NCBI GenBank assembly: GCA_020628375.1
Contig: JAHDFD010000028.1
Span: 1-39,831 of the forward strand
From: Chitinophagales bacterium
GTDB taxonomy: Bacteria > Bacteroidota > Bacteroidia > Chitinophagales > UBA2359
DNA: 39,831 nucleotides
Direction of reading: 5' to 3'
The stretch's first letter is position 1; every line of letters starts with the position of its first letter. The notes under the pieces are model-generated. The model saw only the letters and a program-made list of their open reading frames with translations. It ran no database searches and was not told the DNA's origin. Position numbers and translations under genes: made by a program. Shown piece by piece: positions 24,360-33,088 of the stretch.

Positions 24360-25673
24360 ATGTTAGCAGTTGATTTAAAATTACCTTACAAAGTAAAAGA
24401 CATTTCTTTAGCCGATTGGGGACGTAAAGAAATTGAATTAGCAGAAGCTGAAATGCCTGGTTTGATGTCTTTACGTGAAGAGTATAAAGGAAAGAAACCT
24501 TTAGCTGGTGCTCGTATTGCTGGATGTTTACACATGACTATTCAAACGGCTGTTTTAATTGAAACTTTAGTAGATCTTGGTGCTGATGTACGTTGGTCAT
24601 CTTGTAATATCTTTTCTACTCAAGATCATGCTGCTGCTGCTGTTGCTGCTGCAGGTGTTCCTGTTTTTGCATGGAAAGGTATGAACGAAGAAGAATTCGA
24701 TTGGTGTATTGAACAAACATTGTTCTTCGGCGATGAAAGCAAGCCGTTAAACATGATCTTGGATGATGGTGGTGATTTAACGAATATGGTTTTCGATCGT
24801 TACACTGAATTAGTTCAGAATATCAAAGGATTATCGGAAGAAACGACTACTGGTGTTCACCGTTTATACGAGCGTATGGAAGCTGGAACATTATATACTC
24901 CGGCAATTAATATAAACGATTCAGTTACTAAATCTAAATTCGATAATAAATACGGATGTAAAGAATCATGTGTTGATGCTATTCGTCGTGCTACTGATGT
25001 AATGCTAGCAGGTAAAGTAGCTGTTGTTGCAGGTTACGGTGATGTAGGAAAAGGTTCTGCTGCTTCTTTAAGAGGTGCCGGAGCGCGCGTAATCGTTACA
25101 GAGATCGATCCTATTTGTGCTTTACAAGCTGCAATGGACGGTTTTGAAGTAAAGAAAATGGCGAATGCAATACCTCGTGCTGATATCGTTGTTACGGCTA
25201 CTGGTAATAAAGATGTAGTTAGTGGTAAGCACTTTGAGCTTATGAACGATAAAACGATCGTTTGTAATATCGGACACTTCGATAACGAAATTGATGTTGC
25301 TTGGTTGAATGATAACCACGGCGATTCAAAAGTAGAGATCAAGCCTCAGGTTGATAAATATACTGTAAATGGTAAAGATATTATCTTATTGGCTGAAGGT
25401 CGTTTAGTGAATCTTGGTTGTGCAACAGGACACCCTTCATTTGTAATGAGTAATTCATTCACAAACCAAGTGATTGCTCAGTTAGAATTATGGGAAAATA
25501 CCGATAATTATGAGAATAAAGTGTATATGTTACCAAAACACTTAGATGAGAAAGTAGCGCGTTTACACTTAGCTAAAATTGGTGTTGAGTTAGAAGATTT
25601 ATCACAAGAGCAAGCAGATTATATCAGCGTTCCGGTTGAGGGGCCTTATAAGCCAGAGTATTACAGATACTAA
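24360..25673 (+). CDS. ahcY: Adenosylhomocysteinase (S-adenosyl-L-homocysteine hydrolase)
   Basis: Reversibly splits SAH into adenosine and homocysteine, relieving product inhibition of methyltransferases; cytosolic, NAD+-dependent, homotetrameric. All signatures are present: [52 protein letters not shown], the NAD-binding [27 protein letters not shown] (about 220-245), and [18 protein letters not shown]. It ends with [13 protein letters not shown]; the lysine and tyrosine of K-P-x-x-Y-R-Y reach the neighbouring subunit's NAD site. The 437-aa length is normal. Codon use is strongly biased, consistent with high expression. It is monocistronic, with a promoter upstream and a terminator downstream, and would consume SAH from ArsM, RsmE and other methyltransferases. 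Confidence 0.97.
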   Translation: MLAVDLKLPYKVKDISLADWGRKEIELAEAEMPGLMSLREEYKGKKPLAGARIAGCLHMTIQTAVLIETLVDLGADVRWSSCNIFSTQDHAAAAVAAAGVPVFAWKGMNEEEFDWCIEQTLFFGDESKPLNMILDDGGDLTNMVFDRYTELVQNIKGLSEETTTGVHRLYERMEAGTLYTPAININDSVTKSKFDNKYGCKESCVDAIRRATDVMLAGKVAVVAGYGDVGKGSAASLRGAGARVIVTEIDPICALQAAMDGFEVKKMANAIPRADIVVTATGNKDVVSGKHFELMNDKTIVCNIGHFDNEIDVAWLNDNHGDSKVEIKPQVDKYTVNGKDIILLAEGRLVNLGCATGHPSFVMSNSFTNQVIAQLELWENTDNYENKVYMLPKHLDEKVARLHLAKIGVELEDLSQEQADYISVPVEGPYKPEYYRY

Positions 25674-25695
25674 TTTTTATCTGAAATAAGATTTT

Positions 25696-25737
25696 AACCT
25701 TCAATGATTGTATTTACAGTTATTGAAGGTTTTTTTA
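25696..25737 (+). terminator. Intrinsic terminator of ahcY
   Basis: AACCTTCAAT (25696-25705) pairs with ATTGAAGGTT (25722-25731), followed by a run of seven Ts. It starts 22 nt after the ahcY stop codon. Confidence 0.88.
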
Positions 25738-25865
25738 TACGACTAAATCAAAATTGACCGATAAATAAGTATTTCTACCTTTAAATTGATCTTTAGCCTT
25801 AATCCTGACTGTTATTTTTAACTTCATTTCCAGTAGTAGTATTTCTATTTGTCCTGTTGTGGTTT

Positions 25866-25960
25866 AAAGATTACATTTTTTGTAATACAGTTCCTTGATA
25901 AACCATTCTAATAAGGTTTCTATTTGATTCCTTTGTCTTATTGCAAAGAGTGTAATCTTT
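25866..25960. repeat. Inverted repeat upstream of the LytTR regulator
   Basis: AAAGATTACA (25866-25875) faces TGTAATCTTT (25951-25960), a perfect 10-bp pair 75 nt apart. Inside it CTTTG (25931-25935) faces CAAAG (25944-25948). The repeat lies 80-170 bp upstream of the response regulator and could be a binding site for it or another regulator. The remainder of the 25738-26038 gap shows no gene. Confidence 0.45.
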
Positions 25961-25999
25961 TAATTTCTTCACTGTCATCTTTGCATTACCATCTTGTGT

Positions 26000-26007
26000 T
26001 ATATTTG
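26000..26007 (+). promoter_or_regulatory. -7 box of the LytTR/histidine kinase operon
   Basis: TATATTTG is a perfect TAnnTTTG box, with TTTG at 25980-25983 as a closely spaced (16 nt) -33 candidate. The leader would be about 26 nt. A second weaker box, TATTATTG at 26024-26031, is nearer the ATG at 26039. Confidence 0.5.
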
Positions 26008-26038
26008 ATAAGTTTACTTACTTTATTATTGTAACTCT

Positions 26039-26806
26039 ATGAAACTCAATGCTGTAATTATTGATGATGAAGATAGTGGTATCAAGAATATTAGCTATAA
26101 TATTGAAAACTTTTGTTTTGATAAAATAGCTGTTCAAGCTAGTACTACTGATCCGGTTAAAGGAATAGAATTAGTAAAGCAATGCAAACCTGATGTATTA
26201 TTTTTAGATATTCAAATGCCTGTAATCGATGGGTTCGAAGTATTGGAAAGGCTGACAGATCTATCTTTTTTTCTCGTATTTACGACTGCTTATTCACAAT
26301 ATGGTATTAGAGCGGTAAAGGCGAGTGCCTTCGACTATTTGTTAAAACCGATCGATCCGATCGAGTTTAAGGAAACAGTTGACAAAATGCACAAAGCCTT
26401 TAATAAAATAAAAAATAAGGGAGCAACAATTGAGTTGAATAAGACAGCACTTTTATTGCTGAATGAGAATCTAAAAACCAAAAATGCTCCCAAACATATT
26501 ATGGTTCCACAGCAGGATTATATGGTGAAACTTGATGTGAGTGAAATTTTATACATAGAAGCAGATGTGAATTACGCATTCATTTATATTCAATCGGGAA
26601 AGAAAATTATGGTGGCAAGAACCCTGAAGTCATTTGAAGAAATTTTAGATAAAGACCATTTTATAAGAATTCATAAATCATTCTTGGTAAATAAACAATT
26701 TGTGAAAGAGACCAGAAGAAAGCAACAATATTTTGTAATGATGAAAAATGATGCCCTTTTACCTATCGCACGCCGTAGGGTAAAGGAAGTATTGGAAATT
26801 TTGTAA
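26039..26806 (+). CDS. LytTR-type DNA-binding response regulator
   Basis: 255-aa two-component regulator: an N-terminal receiver domain (residues 1-120) and a C-terminal LytTR DNA-binding domain (about 155-255). The acidic pocket is VIIDDEDSG (D9/D10), the phosphoacceptor is D57 in VLFLDIQMPVIDGFEVL, and switch residues are in FTTAYSQYGIRAVKASAFDYLLKPID. LytTR signatures are VPQQDYMVKLDVSEILYIEADVNYAFIYI and FIRIHKSFLVNKQFVKE. The partner kinase begins 3 nt after the stop codon, so the two are co-transcribed and translationally coupled. LytTR proteins usually bind paired direct repeats near -50 to -100 of target promoters. Confidence 0.95.
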   Translation: MKLNAVIIDDEDSGIKNISYNIENFCFDKIAVQASTTDPVKGIELVKQCKPDVLFLDIQMPVIDGFEVLERLTDLSFFLVFTTAYSQYGIRAVKASAFDYLLKPIDPIEFKETVDKMHKAFNKIKNKGATIELNKTALLLLNENLKTKNAPKHIMVPQQDYMVKLDVSEILYIEADVNYAFIYIQSGKKIMVARTLKSFEEILDKDHFIRIHKSFLVNKQFVKETRRKQQYFVMMKNDALLPIARRRVKEVLEIL

Positions 26807-26809
26807 GCA

Positions 26810-29743
26810 ATGTGGTTTCGTGTATTTTTTTTCTTCTTTCTTCTATTAGGTGTTTCCCTCGTATGTAACGCTACATCTTTAAAGATAGAAAAGGTACTTG
26901 AAAATGAACTGCCTAGTAAAAAAGTTTGGTGTACTTATCAGGATAAATTAGGCTATATATGGATAGCGACCTCAGAAGGTTTATGTCGTTATGATGGCAA
27001 GGAGTTGAGGGTTTTTACCAAAGAAGATGGTCTGTGGGCAAATGGTATTACCTGGCTTTCAGAAACAGATACAGGCGATTTATTGGTAGTATGTTATGAG
27101 AAAGGTCTGAATATTATTGAAATTGAACACCAACCTATTATAAGAAAAGGAAAAAGCTTTGGGTTCAACTATGATGTTTTTCTTAAAGAAGGTTACCTAA
27201 TCAATAATTACAATTTTTTTAAATCCAATTTAAATTTTAAACAACGTTCCAAAGAAGTAAAATGGTTTACAGAAAGACAGTATAGCCCAACCAGAGCAAT
27301 ATATTATAAAGAAAACAATGTTTTGTTCAATTGCAAGCTAGGATTTTGTCAAAAAAAAATAGATACAGCCAAAGAAACTATATTATTTTCTGCTTCTAAT
27401 GATTCAAGTTTTTATGCTTTACATGCACCCAATTATGAAGATACTTATATAGGTGCATTAGGTAAAATATATCATCTGAAAAACTTCAAAGAGTTCGAGA
27501 TATATGAAAAAGGCTTACCTGAAAACAATAATATAAATTTTATTATTACCGATGAGATAGGTAATATTTATTGTAATGTCATTAATAAGGGATTATACCT
27601 TAAAAGGCATAACGAACCATCATTTCGTTTTATTCATGAACATTACGATTTAGAGAATACTAATATTAATCACCTATTACTTGATAAAAATGGAAATATA
27701 TGGGCGGCATCCATGGGTAAAGGTCTGTTTCTTATTTCAGGTGCTTCGATAAATAATTATGATGCTAAACGAGATTTAAACAAGGTATCTATTCAACAAT
27801 TGTGTTATGTGCCGACTAATAAAGAGTTGTTTGTAAACGGCCTGGCTGACATGTATTTATTTAAAAATAATACAACTATAGCACTTGATTTTCCTAAAGT
27901 CAATAATTCTGAAGTCAACATAGATCATTTAGAAGTTGTTGAAGGTTCTGTTTTTGGAACAAAACACCGAAAAGATTACGACTTCTTTCTTTCACCCAAA
28001 TATTGTAAAACCAAGTTTCATTTAAAGCCTATAAGGAATATAAACTGTTCTCAGATCAACGCTAATAATATATGGATGTCTTCGCTTAAACGACTGTATG
28101 AAAACTATAAATTAATAGATGATTCGCTAATATTAATTGACCAAAAGCATTTTGAGAATCTTCCGAGAATAAGCATATTTCATCCGTTTTATATAGGGAA
28201 TAATGAATTGTGGCATTCAACAGGGACAACGCTGATTTATGAGCATTTTGATGATTCAGAGACTTTTTACTCAGATACAGATGAAAAATGTTTCTTTAAA
28301 GAATTATTTCAAAATGTTATAATAAATAAAATTGATGCTTTTACCACAGACAGTATTTGGTTTGCCACCGATGAAGGCCTAATTGGGAGAATAAACAATG
28401 AATGGCAAACAATACCTAATATCAATCGATTAAAGAGTAAAAATATTAAAGACTTTGCCTTTGATAGAGAAGGCAATATATGGTTTGTAACACAAAAAGA
28501 ATTGGGATACTATTCTGAAAATGGACTAAAGGTCTTTAGCCAGAAAGATGGATTTATTTTGGATGAATTCAATTATGTTGAATATGATATAAATGAAGAA
28601 AAAATAATAGTTGCAGATATTGGTGGAATGTCGATAGTGAAAAAAACAGATTTGTTGGGTTATTACGAGTTAAAAAATGAAGATTTTATTATCAGTAAGA
28701 TTAGTATTGATAGTGTTGCGGTCATAGATCAAAAAAATATTAATTTAGAATCAGATCAAACAGCTATACAGTTTGACATGTCTTTAATTAATTTTTCTTC
28801 AAATGCTGAACCTCGCTTTGAATATAAGTTGAATGATAAGAATTGGATAGCTATAGAAAATAGCTCTTTAGTGTTGAGTAACTTAAAACACGATGATTAT
28901 ACAATTCAATTTAGGGCCGGGAAGGATAATATAAATTGGCTTGATTCACAAAAAATAAATTTTAAAGTTTTACCTGATTGGTATCAAACTAAATGGTTCT
29001 TCGTGGTAATCGTGTTGTTGGTTTTATTATTGGCAACATTATTATCTTACTTTTTTATAAAACGAAATAATGAAATAGCTCAGAAAGAAATATTGACCAA
29101 TAAACGAATTGCTTTTCTGGAACAAAGAGCGCTTACTGCTTCTATGAATCCACATTTTATTTTTAATGTACTGAATGCTATTCAGGAACTAATTCAAAGA
29201 GGAGATGTACTGACGACCAATCACTATATAGCAAAATTTGGTAATTTAATTCGATTGTATTTGAATTCATCACTTCAAGCAACTGTTCCAATTCACGATG
29301 AAATCGAGCGCATAAAGCTATATTGTGAAATGGAAAAGCTCAGATTTGGTGATAATATATCGTATCAGATTAATGTTGCTGATGATATTGATACTGAATT
29401 TTTTACCATGCCGGGCATGAGCCTGCAACCTTATGTAGAAAATGCCATTAAACATGGAATTCAGCCAAAAGGAAAAGGAACAATAATACTCAATTGCTTT
29501 TCATTGAATGATGATTTTTTGACTTTTGAAGTAATTGACGATGGTGTTGGTATAGACAATAAGTCTTTCGCTAAAAAAACAGATGGTATGCATATTGCCG
29601 GTAAGATAACTGAAGAAAGAATAAAACTTTTTGGAGCAGAACAAGGAAAACCTGGTGAAGTTATTATTCAGGCAAATCTACCCAAAGGCACAATAGTTAA
29701 TATAAAACTTCCAATTATTACTATTAATGAAACCGATAAATAA
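26810..29743 (+). CDS. LytS/YehU-type sensor histidine kinase with periplasmic propeller
   Basis: 977-aa transmembrane sensor kinase that should phosphorylate the LytTR regulator encoded 3 nt upstream. A signal peptide or N-terminal helix (residues 1-22) leads to a long periplasmic region with two-component-regulator propeller blades, for example KVWCTYQDKLGYIWIATSEG, LLLDKNGNIWAASMGKGLF and DFAFDREGNIWFVTQKELG. This is followed by a Y_Y_Y domain (about 640-725) and one membrane helix at about 729-751. The cytosolic His_kinase domain has H782 in SMNPHFIFNVLNAIQEL. The ATPase has LQPYVENAIKHGIQPKGKG (N box) and VIDDGVGID (G1 box). The input ligand is unknown; propeller sensors in Bacteroidota often monitor glycans but others respond to envelope cues. 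Confidence 0.93.
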   Translation: MWFRVFFFFFLLLGVSLVCNATSLKIEKVLENELPSKKVWCTYQDKLGYIWIATSEGLCRYDGKELRVFTKEDGLWANGITWLSETDTGDLLVVCYEKGLNIIEIEHQPIIRKGKSFGFNYDVFLKEGYLINNYNFFKSNLNFKQRSKEVKWFTERQYSPTRAIYYKENNVLFNCKLGFCQKKIDTAKETILFSASNDSSFYALHAPNYEDTYIGALGKIYHLKNFKEFEIYEKGLPENNNINFIITDEIGNIYCNVINKGLYLKRHNEPSFRFIHEHYDLENTNINHLLLDKNGNIWAASMGKGLFLISGASINNYDAKRDLNKVSIQQLCYVPTNKELFVNGLADMYLFKNNTTIALDFPKVNNSEVNIDHLEVVEGSVFGTKHRKDYDFFLSPKYCKTKFHLKPIRNINCSQINANNIWMSSLKRLYENYKLIDDSLILIDQKHFENLPRISIFHPFYIGNNELWHSTGTTLIYEHFDDSETFYSDTDEKCFFKELFQNVIINKIDAFTTDSIWFATDEGLIGRINNEWQTIPNINRLKSKNIKDFAFDREGNIWFVTQKELGYYSENGLKVFSQKDGFILDEFNYVEYDINEEKIIVADIGGMSIVKKTDLLGYYELKNEDFIISKISIDSVAVIDQKNINLESDQTAIQFDMSLINFSSNAEPRFEYKLNDKNWIAIENSSLVLSNLKHDDYTIQFRAGKDNINWLDSQKINFKVLPDWYQTKWFFVVIVLLVLLLATLLSYFFIKRNNEIAQKEILTNKRIAFLEQRALTASMNPHFIFNVLNAIQELIQRGDVLTTNHYIAKFGNLIRLYLNSSLQATVPIHDEIERIKLYCEMEKLRFGDNISYQINVADDIDTEFFTMPGMSLQPYVENAIKHGIQPKGKGTIILNCFSLNDDFLTFEVIDDGVGIDNKSFAKKTDGMHIAGKITEERIKLFGAEQGKPGEVIIQANLPKGTIVNIKLPIITINETDK

Positions 29744-29814
29744 ATGGAATCAACCTTTAAATAACCATAAATGTTGATTTTTTAATACTCGCAATATATT
29801 TGAATTACAATTTT

Positions 29815-29885
29815 AAAGTTCTCTTTTACATTTCCCACTAAAAATTCCATTATGTAATGTAATAGAGAACTTTTTATTCTAAAAA
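29815..29885 (+). terminator. Terminator-like long hairpin after the kinase gene
   Basis: AAAGTTCTCT (29815-29824) pairs with AGAGAACTTT (29874-29883), and TTACATT (29826-29832) with AATGTAA (29866-29872), then a T-run. The loop is about 33 nt, longer than usual, but the stem is 17 bp with one mismatch. Confidence 0.6.
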
Positions 29886-30100
29886 TATCCCATTTAGCAC
29901 AATTTTCTGGCAACCCTATCCTCATCTAAACCACCCTATTCTAATGGTTTACAGTCTACATTAAGTTGATTTTGGTCATAAGTTAGTTTGTGAGTTCACA
30001 GTTGTTGTCTAAAAGAGCAATCTTTGTGTTGCTTTAGTATAAAAGCTAAATAAGCATAAAAATGATATGATAATTACTATACATAGTTTAATTTTAATAC

Positions 30101-30258
30101 ACAATTTGAAATATAATTTTTCGTATAAATATTTTTAGAAAAAAGTTAACTTATTAAGGCGAAAAACGCAGTCATAGCCTTAGCTACGGCGAGTATTTTT
30201 AACGAAGATAAGTGAGCTTTTAATTAAAATATATACGGTGAAATATTTTTTAAATTGT
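30101..30258. repeat. MITE-like element with ACAATTT...AAATTGT ends
   Basis: About 158 bp between the kinase and DUF4153 genes. The left end (ACAATTTGAAATATA, then TTTTTCGTATAAATATTTT) and the complement of the right end (ACAATTTAAAAAATATTTC, then ACCGTATATATTTT) are imperfect inverted repeats of about 34 bp. An inner inverted pair is AAAAGTTAACTTAT (30141-30154 region) versus ATAAGTGAGCTTTT (30208-30221 region). The centre holds GCGAAAAACGCAGTCATAGC and TTAGCTACGGCGAGTATTTT. A similar end occurs alone at 39749-39778. No open reading frame. The rest of the 29744-30285 gap shows only the terminator. Confidence 0.65.
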
Positions 30259-30285
30259 ATAATTATCATTTAACGCTACGAACAC

Positions 30286-32160
30286 ATGAAATTCCCATCC
30301 CTCAATTATTTATTATCACACACAAAAAATACTTTTCTTCGATTTCCATTTGTATTAATAAGTGCAATACTTGGGGTAATAACTGCTATGTACTTATTAG
30401 ATATGTCTTCCTATAATATCGAAGATTTTAACCATTATCCAATATTTAGTTTTATTCTTTGTTGCGCTTTTGGCATTTCCTTGTTTTTCTGTGTTAAAGT
30501 GTATAGCGAAAAAAATAAAATTGGCAATAGTATATGGTTGTTGCGAGCCTTGGTTGTGCTTTGCTTGATACTACTGTATTGGTCGCTTCCTGCTCATGAC
30601 CTTGATTTTCCTTTCACACAGGCATATATACGTTATCTTATTCTGATTGTATTTGCTCATTTATTGGTTTCCTTTGCCCCTTACATAAAAGGTAGGGAAA
30701 CAACTGCATTTTGGAATTATAATTACTTTCTTTTCATAAGATTCACGACTGCTGTTTTCTTTTCAGGGGTATTGTACATAGGAATTGTAATGGCGATCGG
30801 TTTAATGATATTGCTATTCGAGTTTGAATTTTCAGAAACACTTTTTGTTAAAATATTTTTTTCTATTGGTGGCATATTCAATACATGGTTTTTTCTTGCT
30901 GGTATTCCCGATGATTTTGAAGCATTGGAAAAAGGAGCTTACTATCCTAAAGAGTTGAAGGTATTCAATCAGTATATTCTACTGCCTTTATTGTGCATCT
31001 ATATACTTATTCTTACTATTTATGCAGCAAAAATACTGATTAGTGGTGTCTGGCCTAAAGGCATTGTTTCTTATATGGTTATCGCAGTGTCCGTCTTGGG
31101 GATTTTTACTTTATTATTAATGTATCCATTCGCAAAACAAAAGCAAAATAAATGGATCAATGGCTTTTCTAAAGCCTATTATGTGATACTTATTCCTTTA
31201 GTCGGTTTATTGTTTTATGCAATATATGTTAGAGTTGCAGATTATGGGATTACGATAAATCGTTACCTTATAATTCTTATTGGTATTTGGTTGTTTATCA
31301 CATCAATCCATCAGATAATATCTAAAAATAATATCAAATTTATTCCTATGTCCTTAGCGGTACTTCTAATACTAATATTATTTGGTCCCTGGAGTATGTT
31401 TACTATTAGCGAACAAAGCCAATTCAGTCGATTGAAAAGTATTTTAGAACGAAATAAACTGCTTGAAAATGGTAAAATAATCAATGAAACAGCGCTATTG
31501 AATATGGAAAACTATAGCCTGAACAATTTTGAACATCCTAACGATTCACTTATAAATAATGAGGATGTTAAAGAGCTGAAGTCTATAGTAAGTTACCTGA
31601 ATGATTTTCATGATATTAGCATACTGAATAGTTTTTTCAATGAAGATATGGAAAAGCTAGTGCAGGCTAAAAGAGCTGACTATAAATATTATAATATAGC
31701 AGCTTTATATTACGATAAGTTAGGAGTTCATCTAGGTGATGAGGTTGATTATGAATACAATCAAACTATGTTCGTTTTTGAAACTCAATATGAACCGATC
31801 ATCGAGTTAAATGGAGCAGATTACTACTTGGATTTTCGTTTATTCGATGACAGGAAAAATAATGTCTATTTGTTTTATATCGATGACAAACCTTATTATA
31901 TCAGAAATGACCATGAGCACATGATATTTCAAACAGATAAAGAAAAGTTCAACTTTGATACAAATAAATTAGCCGAAAACCTGATGCGACAATACAACGA
32001 TGAACGATTCGATTTGCCCAGAAAGGAAATGGTTTTTACTGAATCCAATGAAGATTTGGATATTCGTATTGAATTAACCCATTTAAAAGTCGAAATGAAA
32101 GACAATGCTTCTACTAAAACTAATACGATAAAAGGTAGATTATTACTGAAGAAAAGATAG
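30286..32160 (+). CDS. DUF4153-family polytopic membrane protein
   Basis: 624-aa integral membrane protein of unknown function. Residues 1-400 contain about ten to twelve hydrophobic helices. The family's recognisable block is FFSIGGIFNTWFFLAGIPDDFEALEKGAYYPKELKVFNQYILLPLLCIYILILTIYAAKIL (about 190-250). The C-terminal 220 residues (from about 405, LERNKLLENGKI onward) are predicted soluble and rich in charged residues. The pattern YYNIAALYYDKLGVHLGD and later beta-rich segments match other Bacteroidota DUF4153 proteins. It follows the LytTR/kinase operon on the same strand but a terminator and a MITE-like element intervene, so separate transcription is likely. Confidence 0.83.
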   Translation: MKFPSLNYLLSHTKNTFLRFPFVLISAILGVITAMYLLDMSSYNIEDFNHYPIFSFILCCAFGISLFFCVKVYSEKNKIGNSIWLLRALVVLCLILLYWSLPAHDLDFPFTQAYIRYLILIVFAHLLVSFAPYIKGRETTAFWNYNYFLFIRFTTAVFFSGVLYIGIVMAIGLMILLFEFEFSETLFVKIFFSIGGIFNTWFFLAGIPDDFEALEKGAYYPKELKVFNQYILLPLLCIYILILTIYAAKILISGVWPKGIVSYMVIAVSVLGIFTLLLMYPFAKQKQNKWINGFSKAYYVILIPLVGLLFYAIYVRVADYGITINRYLIILIGIWLFITSIHQIISKNNIKFIPMSLAVLLILILFGPWSMFTISEQSQFSRLKSILERNKLLENGKIINETALLNMENYSLNNFEHPNDSLINNEDVKELKSIVSYLNDFHDISILNSFFNEDMEKLVQAKRADYKYYNIAALYYDKLGVHLGDEVDYEYNQTMFVFETQYEPIIELNGADYYLDFRLFDDRKNNVYLFYIDDKPYYIRNDHEHMIFQTDKEKFNFDTNKLAENLMRQYNDERFDLPRKEMVFTESNEDLDIRIELTHLKVEMKDNASTKTNTIKGRLLLKKR

Positions 32161-32172
32161 TTAGGTGTTTAG

Positions 32173-32244
32173 TTTTTCTGCTTAAAAGCAGCTGGGCTTG
32201 CATTCAAGCATAAACTAATGAGGAATTTTTAGTGAGCAGAAAAA
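32173..32244. repeat. Inverted repeat after the DUF4153 gene
   Basis: TTTTTCTGCT (32173-32182) faces AGCAGAAAAA (32235-32244), a perfect 10-bp pair. A small hairpin GCTTG-CATT-CAAGC lies between them. It may aid transcript ending but lacks a classic terminator layout. Confidence 0.45.
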
Positions 32245-32281
32245 GAACAAATGAATTTAAAAGATGGTTGGATATTTGAAA

Positions 32282-32297
32282 TTTAAACATACTCTAA
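32282..32297 (+). repeat. Copy of the 16-bp TTTAAACAyrCnCTAA motif
   Basis: TTTAAACATACTCTAA lies in the gap before the ClpP-like lipoprotein gene and is followed 4 nt later by TTTCTTTG, one base off the -7 consensus TAnnTTTG. This resembles the arrangement at pth and at 6210. Confidence 0.5.
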
Positions 32298-32332
32298 AAC
32301 AATTTCTTTGAAATCTAAGTCGTTTCTTTGTT

Positions 32333-32472
32333 TTTAAGTAGGCGTGTAGAAATTTCTTTGATAGACAAGGAAAAAATACGGAGAATATTGAAATATTTGA
32401 GGACTTTTTGACGAAGTAAATCAGAAAAATATTCAAAAGAGCTATTAAGAAACTTTTTTCCGACTACTTAAA
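32333..32472. repeat. MITE-like element with TTTAAGTAG ends
   Basis: About 140 bp. The left end reads TTTAAGTAGGCG, then TTTCTTTGATAG. The complement of the right end reads TTTAAGTAGTCG, then TTTCTTAATAG. These give imperfect terminal inverted repeats of about 30 bp. The interior is AT-rich without an ORF. The right end stops 9 nt before the lipoprotein start codon at 32482, so it may carry or disrupt that gene's promoter. Confidence 0.65.
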
Positions 32473-32481
32473 TTGAATGCT

Positions 32482-33081
32482 ATGAATAAAGTCATAAAAG
32501 CCTTTACGCTAATTCTTATAACATCACAACTATTTACGGCCTGTAATAAAGGCGGAATTGATGATGACGATTATGGGATTTTCTATTATCAGGATGAAGC
32601 AACAGTTATCATCGATGGACTAATAGACTCAGACCTTCCAACTTACTGGAGTAATTATATTTCAGATTTCCCCAATACCGAATTAATGATCATGAAAGAT
32701 TGTCCGGGTTCAACAGATGATATTGCCAACTGGGAGGCTGCAAAAGAAATTCATGAACAAGGTGTTTCTATACATTTACCTTCAGATGCCATTATTGCTT
32801 CTGGTGCAGTAGATCTATTTCTTGCAGGAGTTAATAGAACTAGAGAAGCAGGTAGTAAAATTGGGGTTCATTCCTGGGAAGATGGTAATGGAAACCAAGC
32901 AACAGATTATCCGGTTGGTCATGAAGAACATCAAGGTGCAATTGATTACTATATAGATGTAGGATTTTCTAAGGAAGATGCAGAAGCATTTTATTATTTT
33001 ACTATTAATATTGCTTCTTTCGATGATATTCATTGGATGACAGATGAGGAAATTGAACAGTACAATTTATTAAATCCCTGA
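32482..33081 (+). CDS. Lipoprotein with ClpP/crotonase-like (COG3904-type) signatures
   Basis: 199-aa probable lipoprotein. MNKVIKAFTLILITSQLFTAC ends in a plausible lipobox (C21). An in-frame TTG at 32473 would add three residues, but the ATG at 32482 is preferred. The mature part has the order of a ClpP-like fold. DCPGSTDDIANWEAAKEIHEQG corresponds to the SPGGS turn and following helix, IHLPSDAIIASGAVDLFLAG to the nucleophile-serine segment (CASAC...FAAG in COG3904 proteins, here S107), and RTREAGSKIGVHSWEDG to the active-site histidine strand (H130). EEHQGAIDYYIDVGFSKEDAEAFY fits the C-terminal helix. The third triad residue is not certain. A periplasmic serine hydrolase is suggested, not proven. 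No partner gene is adjacent. Confidence 0.6.
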   Translation: MNKVIKAFTLILITSQLFTACNKGGIDDDDYGIFYYQDEATVIIDGLIDSDLPTYWSNYISDFPNTELMIMKDCPGSTDDIANWEAAKEIHEQGVSIHLPSDAIIASGAVDLFLAGVNRTREAGSKIGVHSWEDGNGNQATDYPVGHEEHQGAIDYYIDVGFSKEDAEAFYYFTINIASFDDIHWMTDEEIEQYNLLNP

Positions 33082-33088
33082 TAATGTG

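Noticed and set aside
25034..25342. 102-aa open frame antisense to ahcY
   Set aside because: It falls within the conserved NAD-binding region of ahcY and has no independent support.
32473..32481. Upstream TTG start for the ClpP-like lipoprotein
   Set aside because: ATG at 32482 gives a standard basic-hydrophobic lipoprotein signal; the TTG adds three residues without benefit and touches the MITE-like end.
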